Shown here: positions 20,213 through 28,108 of the stretch, piece after piece
Layout of the letters: every line of letters starts with the position of its first letter
Numbering within the stretch: the stretch's first letter is position 1
DNA from: Candidatus Cacconaster stercorequi
GTDB lineage: Bacteria; Bacillota; Clostridia; Oscillospirales; Oscillospiraceae
Direction of reading: 5' to 3'
Length of the DNA: 64,000 nt
Assembly: GCA_018064925.1 (NCBI GenBank)
Contig: JAGHUH010000025.1
Location: 47,847-111,846 of the forward strand
Program-made: the position numbers and the translations under genes
The notes under the pieces: generated by a model
The model's database searches: none
What the model was told of the DNA's origin: nothing
The model's input: only the letters and a program-made list of their open reading frames with translations

Positions 20213-21060
20213 ATTATATGCAGGATGTCATCTTTCAATATGACGGGACATTTGACGGCTTTCTGTGTTGTGTATTTGAAAGCTATGTATATAAAGAATT
20301 CCCCATCGCCTTTTATAGCGATGAGGAATGTTTTTCCCTGTATGAAGTCCGGTCTGTCATTACCTGCAGCAAACACGCGCAGCGCGTTTACCGGAGCTTG
20401 GTCAAAATATCAAGGCGAGCTGCCGGACTTATACGGCGGGCATTTCTGACCTGTATGGACGATAAAGAGCTGCATCTTTATGCCTTTATACGAAAGTTAT
20501 ACGCAGAGGGTCCCGCTTTTATGAAATGTCAGGCCGATGAGGTGTATCTACCGATCTGTCGGGCGGTTCGCCATCTGAATGGCGAGCTGGAAAAGCTGAG
20601 AGGTTTCATTCGGTTTTCAATATATGACGGTGTTCTCGGTGCGGAAATCGAACCCAAAAACCGCGTTTTGCCTCTTTTGCGCAGTCATTTCTGTAATCGT
20701 TATGCCAACGAAGCGTTTTTCATCTATGACCGTACGCACAAGGAACTGCTGCTGTACCACAATGGGCGCTCCCGCATTGTGTCGGTAGATCATCTGCGCC
20801 TGTCGCTTCCCGGCGAGGAAGAACTTTTGTACCGCCGACTGTGGAAGTGTTTTTACGAAACAATTGCCATCAAGGAACGATATAATCCACGATGCCAAAA
20901 TACATTTCTGCCAAATCGCTATCGTGGCACCATGACGGAGTTTCTGCCGACAGATTATGAAGTGCAGCAATCGCTGGTCACCTCTCCTCCAGCATCTCTC
21001 GCAATCGCGCCAACCCCTTTCGCTCAAGCCGAGATACCTGTACCTGAGATACATGAATGA
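20209..21060 (+). CDS. TIGR03915-like putative DNA metabolism/repair protein
   Basis: 283 aa; partner of the upstream radical SAM gene; FQYDGTFDGFLCCVFESY start; GTG 20209 or ATG 20218. Confidence 0.87.
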   Translation: MNYMQDVIFQYDGTFDGFLCCVFESYVYKEFPIAFYSDEECFSLYEVRSVITCSKHAQRVYRSLVKISRRAAGLIRRAFLTCMDDKELHLYAFIRKLYAEGPAFMKCQADEVYLPICRAVRHLNGELEKLRGFIRFSIYDGVLGAEIEPKNRVLPLLRSHFCNRYANEAFFIYDRTHKELLLYHNGRSRIVSVDHLRLSLPGEEELLYRRLWKCFYETIAIKERYNPRCQNTFLPNRYRGTMTEFLPTDYEVQQSLVTSPPASLAIAPTPFAQAEIPVPEIHE

Positions 21061-21685
21061 TCCGCGCGGTCTGCTCCTGCGTTAAGCCTTTAAAAAATCG
21101 AAGCAATATCGTCATTTTCTCGCGCTCCGGCAAAGTCTCTATGGCTTCGCGGAGCGCTATTTTTTCTACCAATTGTTCTTCCGGTCCGTCTGTTCCAATC
21201 GTGGACTCCAGTGTCAATCCCTCGGCAGTTTCCTGCTGCAAAGATTCCGGGGCACCGGTGGCCAATTCTATGCTGGCAATCTCCTCTACACACATTCCCG
21301 TTTCGGCAGACAATTCCGATAATCGTGGCTCTCTCCCCAACCGGCTGCGCAATTTTTCGCGGGTACTCCACAGGGTTTGCCCCTTTTCCTTTATTGTACG
21401 CCCCACTTTAATTGCTCCGTCATCTCGCAGAAAACGGCGTATTTCTCCTGAAATTTTCGGTACCGCGTATGTAGAAAACTGTGTTCCATATGTAATGTCG
21501 AACCCCTTTACAGCTTTGATAAGTCCAATGCATCCAAGCTGATATAGATCATCAATTTCTACACCACAGCCATAGTATCGCTTTACGATAGACCAGATTA
21601 GTCCCGCGTTCTCTGTCAATATCTGCTGGCAGGCCACATCATCTCCGTCCTGGGCACGATCCAGCAGGGCAAACAATTCACTCAT
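20978..21685 (-). CDS. sigF: RNA polymerase sporulation sigma factor SigF
   Basis: 235 aa sigma-70 family; directly after spoIIAB. Confidence 0.93.
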   Translation of the reverse strand: MSELFALLDRAQDGDDVACQQILTENAGLIWSIVKRYYGCGVEIDDLYQLGCIGLIKAVKGFDITYGTQFSTYAVPKISGEIRRFLRDDGAIKVGRTIKEKGQTLWSTREKLRSRLGREPRLSELSAETGMCVEEIASIELATGAPESLQQETAEGLTLESTIGTDGPEEQLVEKIALREAIETLPEREKMTILLRFFKGLTQEQTARIIHVSQVQVSRLERKGLARLREMLEER

Positions 21686-22128
21686 CGTTTTCCGTTGAGC
21701 CGCATGGCAATTCGCTTGCGCATGGTGACCATTGTCCCCTTACCCGGCACGGATTTTATGTACAGTCGATCCATAAAGCTTTCCATGATGGTAAACCCCA
21801 TACCGCTGCGCTCTCCGCCTCCGGTAGTAAATAACGGCTCGCGGGCCTGTTCGATGTTTTCAATACCACAGCCCCAATCCCGCACGGAAATTTCCAGCTC
21901 ATTGTTGTCCAAAATCTTCATCTTCATAACGACCTTTCCCAGCTTTTCGGGATAGGCATGAACAATTGCGTTTGTCACAGCTTCGCTAACAGCCGTTTTA
22001 ATATCTCCAAGCTCGTCCAGTGTGGGGTCTAGCTGTGCAGCAAAACCGGATGCCGCAATACGCGCAAAGCTTTCATTGCTGCTGCGGCTTAAAAATTCCA
22101 GCGTAACATAGTTTTCTGCTCGTTTCAT
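21682..22128 (-). CDS. spoIIAB: Anti-sigma F factor SpoIIAB
   Basis: GHKL kinase; AVSEAVTNAIVHAY, RDWGCGIENI. Confidence 0.95.
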   Translation of the reverse strand: MKRAENYVTLEFLSRSSNESFARIAASGFAAQLDPTLDELGDIKTAVSEAVTNAIVHAYPEKLGKVVMKMKILDNNELEISVRDWGCGIENIEQAREPLFTTGGGERSGMGFTIMESFMDRLYIKSVPGKGTMVTMRKRIAMRLNGKR

Positions 22129-22142
22129 ATATAGCTTCCTCC

Positions 22143-22448
22143 TTACTCAATCTCTACCAAGCGCGAAATTCCTGCTGCCTCAAAAACTTTTCGCGGCTGT
22201 GCATTTACCTTCTGCAGCACCAGACAGCCACCCAACTCACGCATTCGTTGCCGCATTCGAATCACCACGGCGATACCAGAACTGTCCATGAATGTTACAT
22301 CCTTAAAATCCAATATCATCTTCAGCGGTAGAGCGATTTCTATTTCCTGTTCCAATCGGCTCATCAATCCTTTTGCGCTGTGATGATCTAACTCACCTTT
22401 TAACTGGACGGTCAGGCACCGGTCATTGCTAATAGCTGCTATTTTCAT
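22143..22448 (-). CDS. spoIIAA: Anti-sigma F factor antagonist SpoIIAA
   Basis: STAS domain; MKIAAISNDRCLTVQLKGELDHH...FMDSSGIAVVI; likely start 22448. Confidence 0.94.
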   Translation of the reverse strand: MKIAAISNDRCLTVQLKGELDHHSAKGLMSRLEQEIEIALPLKMILDFKDVTFMDSSGIAVVIRMRQRMRELGGCLVLQKVNAQPRKVFEAAGISRLVEIE

Positions 22449-22470
22449 ACATATTTCTCCCTGTTGGTAA

Positions 22471-22508
22471 AAAATAATCACCGCAGATCAATGATCTACG
22501 GTGATTAT
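22471..22508 (-). terminator. valS terminator
   Basis: Minus strand AATCACCGTAGATCATTGATCTGCGGTGATTATTTTTT. Confidence 0.85.
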
Positions 22509-22559
22509 ATCGTAAGTTATATTCGCTTTCTGTCGAAAGGCGCCCGGTATTCGTGAAAA

Positions 22560-25193
22560 TCAGCCCTTCATGGCAGCGGCGGATTCCTCCAACTTTGCAA
22601 TCAGTGCACGAGCCTTTTCGGCACGCTCACGCTCGGCATTAACAACCGCTTCAGGTGCCTTGGAGATAAATGCCTCATTGCTGAGTTTCTTTTCAATGCG
22701 TGCCAAATTCTCGACGGCCTTTGCCTTTTCCTTTTCGATACGGGCAAGCTCCTTCTCGAAATCCACCAACTCGCTCAACGGCAGATAGACATTGGCATCA
22801 TGGGTGACAACCGTGACCATTCCCGTCAGATCCGTGGGGGCTTCGGTGGTAACAGTTACCTCACTGGCATACGCCATACGGGTGATGAAGTGCTTGCCCT
22901 CCTCATAGTTCTCAGGCTTGGCGGTAACGATAATCATCTTCGCCTTCTTGGAGGGGGGAACATTCATCTCGGCGCGACGGGCACGGACTGCGGAAATGGC
23001 ATCCTTCACGGCCTCCATCGCATCTTCCTCTTCCGCGAAGTTCATGCTCTCCTGATATTCAGGCCACTTGGCTTTGATCAGGAAATCGCCCTCGTGAGGC
23101 AGTGCCTGCCAAATCTCTTCCGTGATAAACGGCATATAGGGATGCAGCAGCTCCAAAATCCGCAGCAGGACATAGCACAGGACATTTTCAGCCGCCAGCT
23201 TCGCCTTCTGATCCTCACCGTTGAGACGGGTCTTGGTCAGTTCGATATACCAATCGCAATAGGTATCCCAGATAAAGTCATAGATCTTGGCAGAAGCCAC
23301 GCCCAGCTCGTATGCCTCCATATTTTCGGTGACTTCCTTGATGAGGACATTCAGCTTGCTGAGCACCCACTTATCCTCAAGCTCCAGCTTGTCAGGTAAC
23401 TCCACCTTGTCGATGGTCAGGTTCATCATCACAAAGCGGCTGGCGTTCCAAATCTTGTTGGCAAAGTTGCGCATGGCCTCACATTTTTCCACAAAGAAAC
23501 GCATATCGTTACCGGGGCTGTTGCCGGTGATTAGGTTGAAGCGCAGCGCATCGGCACCGTAGTTATCAGCCATTTCCAGCGGATCCACACCATTGCCCAA
23601 GGACTTGGACATCTTGCGGCCCTTGTCATCACGCACCAGACCGTGGATCAATACGGTCTTGAATGGCTCTTTCTTCATCTGCTCCATGCCGGAGAAGATC
23701 ATGCGAGCCACCCAGAAGAAGATAATATCGTATCCGGTCACCAACACAGAAGTAGGATACCAGTAGTTCAGATCTGGAGCATCCAGATCTGGCCAACCCA
23801 TAGTGGAGAAGGGCCACAGCGCCGAAGAGAACCAAGTATCCAGCACATCCTCTTCACGGGTCAAATGCTCACAGCCGCACTTTTCGCACTTGGTGGGGTC
23901 TTGGCGGCTGACATTGATATGACCGCACTCGTCACAGTACCAGGCGGGAATCTGATGACCCCACCAGAGCTGACGGGAAATGCACCAGTCATGGACATTC
24001 TCCATCCAATTGATATAGGTCTTGGTGAAACGCTCGGGCACAAATTTAATGGTGCCATCCTTCACCACGCGGATGGCCTCCTTGGCCAGAGGCTCCATCT
24101 TCACAAACCACTGGGCAGAGATCAAGGGCTCCACATCGTTGTGACAGCGATAGCAGGTACCCACATTATGGGAGTAATCCTCGGTCTTAATCAGATATCC
24201 CTCAGCTTCCAGATCAGCCACGATGGCCTTGCGGCACTCATAGCGATCCATTCCCTCGTATTTGCCGCCGTTCTCGTTAATAGTACCGTCATCTGCGATC
24301 ACGCGGATGACCTCCAGATTGTGGCGCAGACCCACCTCAAAGTCGTTGGGATCGTGAGCAGGGGTCATCTTCACGGCGCCGGTACCGAAACCGATCTCGC
24401 AGTATTCATCGCCGACGATGGGAATCTCGCGGTTCATGATGGGCAGAATACAGGTTTTTCCAATAAATTGCTTCAGATTTTCGTCCTCGGGGTTTACAGC
24501 CACGCCGGTATCGCCCATCATGGTTTCGGGACGGGTGGTGGCAATGATGATATCGCCGCTGCCATCGGTCAGCGGATAGCGGACATACCACAGATGGCCT
24601 GGTTTGTCGGTGTATTCCACCTCTGCATCCGAAAGGGCAGTCAGGCAGTGGGGACACCAGTTGATGATGCGGCTGCCCTTGTAAATCAAGCCCTTGTCAT
24701 ACAGCTCGCAGAAGGTCTCGCGGACGGCCTTGGAGCAGCCCTCGTCCATTGTAAAGCGGTCGCGGCTCCAATCGCAGCTGGCGCCCATCTTTTTCTGCTG
24801 CTCTACGATACGGCTACCAAACTTTTCCTTCCACGCCCACACACGCTCCAGAAATTTCTCGCGGCCCAGATCGTAGCGCGTCAAACCCTCGTTCTTGCGC
24901 AGATCCTCTTCCACCTTGATCTGGGTGGCAATGCCAGCGTGGTCACTGCCGGGCAGCCACAATGCCTCGTAACCCTGCATTCTTTTGAAACGGGTCAGGA
25001 TATCCTGCAGCGTGCAGTCCAATGCGTGACCCATGTGCAGTTGGCCGGTCACATTGGGTGGCGGCATGACGATGGAAAACGGTTTTTTATCAGGATTGGG
25101 CGCGGCGCTGAAACAGCCATTGTCCATCCACATCTGGTAAATTCGGGATTCCACATCCCGGGGGTCATACACCTTCGGTAATTCTTTCAGCAT
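22560..25193 (-). CDS. valS: Valine--tRNA ligase
   Basis: Start MLKELPKVYDPRDVESRIYQMW at 25193; PPPNVTGQLHMGHAL; KMSKSLGNGVDP. Confidence 0.97.
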   Translation of the reverse strand: MLKELPKVYDPRDVESRIYQMWMDNGCFSAAPNPDKKPFSIVMPPPNVTGQLHMGHALDCTLQDILTRFKRMQGYEALWLPGSDHAGIATQIKVEEDLRKNEGLTRYDLGREKFLERVWAWKEKFGSRIVEQQKKMGASCDWSRDRFTMDEGCSKAVRETFCELYDKGLIYKGSRIINWCPHCLTALSDAEVEYTDKPGHLWYVRYPLTDGSGDIIIATTRPETMMGDTGVAVNPEDENLKQFIGKTCILPIMNREIPIVGDEYCEIGFGTGAVKMTPAHDPNDFEVGLRHNLEVIRVIADDGTINENGGKYEGMDRYECRKAIVADLEAEGYLIKTEDYSHNVGTCYRCHNDVEPLISAQWFVKMEPLAKEAIRVVKDGTIKFVPERFTKTYINWMENVHDWCISRQLWWGHQIPAWYCDECGHINVSRQDPTKCEKCGCEHLTREEDVLDTWFSSALWPFSTMGWPDLDAPDLNYWYPTSVLVTGYDIIFFWVARMIFSGMEQMKKEPFKTVLIHGLVRDDKGRKMSKSLGNGVDPLEMADNYGADALRFNLITGNSPGNDMRFFVEKCEAMRNFANKIWNASRFVMMNLTIDKVELPDKLELEDKWVLSKLNVLIKEVTENMEAYELGVASAKIYDFIWDTYCDWYIELTKTRLNGEDQKAKLAAENVLCYVLLRILELLHPYMPFITEEIWQALPHEGDFLIKAKWPEYQESMNFAEEEDAMEAVKDAISAVRARRAEMNVPPSKKAKMIIVTAKPENYEEGKHFITRMAYASEVTVTTEAPTDLTGMVTVVTHDANVYLPLSELVDFEKELARIEKEKAKAVENLARIEKKLSNEAFISKAPEAVVNAERERAEKARALIAKLEESAAAMKG

Positions 25194-25228
25194 ATTGCTT
25201 CTCCTTTTCGAGTATTTGGCAAAACAAG

Positions 25229-25505
25229 TATAAAAAAAGCCGCTCCGTTCTGCCATTGCAAAACAGGGCGAACAAAAGTCCGTGGTACCACCTGTATTCG
25301 GGAAAATCCCGCACTCTACCGATACAATCATATCGCGCCCCGATAACGGAGGGCACACCGTTGCCGCCTACTGATTTTCTGTTCAGCGCAAAGCTCCGGG
25401 ACGACTTTGGCGGCGCTTCACGGGAGCTTACACCAACCGCTCCCTCTCTTTGCATCCATCTTCCGCCTACTGCTTCCCATCATCGCTGTTTTCCTATGGC
25501 GATAG
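25229..25505 (-). ncRNA. T-box riboswitch upstream of valS
   Basis: Minus strand: TTGACA-N17-TATACT promoter, AGAGAG and GGTTGGTGTAAGC stem I elements, AGGTGGTACCACGG T-box motif, terminator hairpin ending TTTTTTT. Confidence 0.92.
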
Positions 25506-25641
25506 TATAATATACCAAAAAGAAATTGTCAAGGTTTTGCCATAGGTGCCTCTATATTTTCGTATGTAATTTGCCATTGCTGCCTCCCGCCTCTTTTTCT
25601 CCCGCTATGAACTTCTAACCTTTCTATTACCGCGAGAAAAC

Positions 25642-25676
25642 GATAAAACGCTCCGAAGCAATCGGAGCGTTTTATC
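25642..25676 (-). terminator. Terminator after barstar gene
   Basis: GATAAAACGCTCCG-N7-CGGAGCGTTTTATC perfect 14-bp stem. Confidence 0.85.
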
Positions 25677-25935
25677 ATTCTACGCTTATTGTCAGATTGT
25701 CATTCTCTGCGGCGGCATCGCGCATCACCCGCAACAGACGGTCGGCATAATGCTGGTCTGACCATGCGTCCCAGTTTCGCAGCGTCAGTTCCGTTTCCTC
25801 ACAAAGGTCACCCAGACAATCGTACAGTGCATCTAAATTGCGGCCGTACCATTCCGGAAACGCCAATTCGCGGCTCAGGGTATTATGCAACGAGGTGCGA
25901 TCCAGTACTGCGCCGTCTAAAACTACCTGTTTCAT
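25675..25935 (-). CDS. Barstar family ribonuclease inhibitor
   Basis: 86 aa; LSRELAFPEWYGRNLDALYDCL. Confidence 0.93.
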   Translation of the reverse strand: MKQVVLDGAVLDRTSLHNTLSRELAFPEWYGRNLDALYDCLGDLCEETELTLRNWDAWSDQHYADRLLRVMRDAAAENDNLTISVE

Positions 25936-26510
25936 CCGTCTACCTCCCCATAGAGCAATTCAAAGGACTTATAATGATCCCCCGTATAGAAAATCAGGCC
26001 ATCATTGGAAAACACAATTCGCTTTGTGCCGCGGGAGTTCTTCCCCTTTGTGCCGATATCGCATTCCGTATAGCTTCGACCGTTGGCCTCTGGCAAGAGT
26101 CCCTCATAGTTGCCGAAATGACTGCCGCCGATACAGCAGCCGGGCGCGTAGGGCTCCAATGACCCACCGCTCCAGCCCTTGCTCTGGGCCTCTTTTTTGC
26201 TGATAAAGTTGCGCGGCAGATGACCGTACACATGGATATACAGCGCAACATCCTCCTTGGAATAGTAGTATGCGCCCTCGTCCGGTTTTTCCTGTGATTG
26301 TCTGGTTTTTCCTTTGTCCTGCTGATCAGCTTGAAGGTCACTCTGCTGTGCGTCTGTCTGATGGTCATCTTCGGAATCAACCATCTCCCAACTTTCCTGT
26401 TCTGCGCTCTCGCTGTCATCCACCACTGGCAGAGAGGTAGTCGCTCCGCAGGATATCAGACACAGCGCCAGAATCAAGGCCAACAGCATCGCCGCAATTT
26501 TCTTCATCAT
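25932..26510 (-). CDS. Barnase-family ribonuclease, predicted lipoprotein
   Basis: LPRNFISKKEAQSKGW...GRSYTECDIG...RGTKRIVFSNDGLIFYTGDHYKSF; lipobox LISC. Confidence 0.93.
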   Translation of the reverse strand: MMKKIAAMLLALILALCLISCGATTSLPVVDDSESAEQESWEMVDSEDDHQTDAQQSDLQADQQDKGKTRQSQEKPDEGAYYYSKEDVALYIHVYGHLPRNFISKKEAQSKGWSGGSLEPYAPGCCIGGSHFGNYEGLLPEANGRSYTECDIGTKGKNSRGTKRIVFSNDGLIFYTGDHYKSFELLYGEVDG

Positions 26511-26535
26511 TTTCTTTCCGCCTTTCTTAAGTTCG

Positions 26536-26571
26536 AAAAGCCGGACGCCGCAGGTTACGGCATCCGGCTTT
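26536..26571 (-). terminator. Terminator after CoA-transferase 1
   Basis: AAAGCCGGATGCCG/CGGCGTCCGGCTTTT inverted repeat. Confidence 0.82.
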
Positions 26572-26578
26572 GATCCAT

Positions 26579-27937
26579 TCAGCGCTTGTTGGAGCGAATC
26601 CAGAGTCCCTGTTTTTCCGCATTTGCGATCAGCTCATCACGGAACATGGGATGCGCCACGGAAATCAGCTTTTCAGCGCGCTGCCATGTGCTGCAGCCCA
26701 TGAGATTAACGCCGCCATATTCGGTAACGATATAGTACGCCTGACTTCTGGGGTCGGTAACCACATCGCCCAACTGCAAGGTGGGATTGATGCGGGATCT
26801 CATATTCCCCTCCTTATCCTTGAAAGCAGAGGTCAGGCAGATAAATGCCTTACCGCCGCGGGACACAGCCGCGCCGTCCAGAAAGTCCAGTTGGCCGCCG
26901 GTGCCGCTAATCTGACGGGTACCGGAGGTCTCGGCGCAGATCTGACCGTACAGATCCACGGAAATGCAGTTGTTGACGGAAACAAAGTTATCAATTTTTC
27001 CCACAGTTGCTGGATTGTTGCAGTAGCCAATAGGATATGTCACAACACCGGGATTTTCACGCACCCAGTCATAAAGATCCTGCGAACCCAGCGCCAAACC
27101 AAACACGCTCTTATAGCGGTCGATGTTCTTCATGCGGTTGGTAATTTTACCCGCCTTATACATATCCAGATAGGAGTCGCACAGCATCTCGGTGTGGATG
27201 CCCAAGTCACGCAGGTCGGACTTTGCGATCATCTGTCCCACAGCATTGGGCAGACCGCCGATACCAAGCTGCAGCGTGGAGCCGTCGCACATATTCTGTA
27301 CCACATACTCTGCAATCTTCTCCTCTGCCTCGGTGGCGGCCGGCGCGCCGATATTAATAATGGGGCCGTGCTCGCCCTCCACGATCATATCCACATCGTC
27401 AATATGGATACATTCATCCAGTCCACCGTACACCCACGGCAGGTTTTCATTGACCTCCACAATCACCACATCTGCCTTATCCAGCGTGGCGCGGGATGCT
27501 GTATTGCTGAGAGAGAAGTTGAAATAGCCGTGCTCATTCATGGGGGTAACGCTGATCATGGCCACATTGACCGTCAGGAAATGCTCATAGTAAAAGCCCA
27601 GATTGCGGAACACCATGGGGATAAAATTGCAAAGGCCCTTGTCGCAGAGCTTGCGCTCGTATCCGCTCATGTGCCAGCTATTATAGATAAAATGCTCACG
27701 GGTCGGATCGCATTCCACCATCTGGATGGGACTCATGATCAGATAACCGCGGATTTTAACATCGAAAAGTTCTTCTTTTCTCTTGGCAATGGCGGCATCC
27801 ATCAGTTGAGGGAACCCGGCACCCATGGAAATATCAATCCAGTCACCGCTCTTGACCACGGCAGCTGCCTGCTCCGGCGTACGGAGCTTGCGCTGATATT
27901 CAGATGTATAATTAAAGGGTACTGCCATATTTACCAT
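26579..27937 (-). CDS. Acetyl-CoA hydrolase/transferase family CoA-transferase (paralogue 1)
   Basis: 452 aa; [45 protein letters not shown]. Confidence 0.92.
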   Translation of the reverse strand: MVNMAVPFNYTSEYQRKLRTPEQAAAVVKSGDWIDISMGAGFPQLMDAAIAKRKEELFDVKIRGYLIMSPIQMVECDPTREHFIYNSWHMSGYERKLCDKGLCNFIPMVFRNLGFYYEHFLTVNVAMISVTPMNEHGYFNFSLSNTASRATLDKADVVIVEVNENLPWVYGGLDECIHIDDVDMIVEGEHGPIINIGAPAATEAEEKIAEYVVQNMCDGSTLQLGIGGLPNAVGQMIAKSDLRDLGIHTEMLCDSYLDMYKAGKITNRMKNIDRYKSVFGLALGSQDLYDWVRENPGVVTYPIGYCNNPATVGKIDNFVSVNNCISVDLYGQICAETSGTRQISGTGGQLDFLDGAAVSRGGKAFICLTSAFKDKEGNMRSRINPTLQLGDVVTDPRSQAYYIVTEYGGVNLMGCSTWQRAEKLISVAHPMFRDELIANAEKQGLWIRSNKR

Positions 27938-28037
27938 TCTCCTTGCGTGTTGATATTCTTTGTGATGCTATTTTCACATATTAATTTTATCGCATTCTAA
28001 TATTGATGTCAACCACAACCGGAATCGGATCGGTATA

Positions 28038-28075
28038 CAAAAAGATGGGACAACCGAAGTTGCCCCATCTTTTTT
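28038..28075 (-). terminator. nifJ terminator
   Basis: AAAAAGATGGGGCAACTTCGGTTGTCCCATCTTTTT. Confidence 0.9.
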
Positions 28076-28108
28076 CATATCATACAGTTTTGATCAACCG
28101 GAAACCGA

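Noticed and set aside
23643-25181. 512-aa plus-strand ORF
   Set aside because: Antisense shadow of valS; no recognisable domain.
25165-25510. ORFs 25165..25455 (-) and 25256..25510 (+)
   Set aside because: Lie within the structured T-box leader; non-coding.
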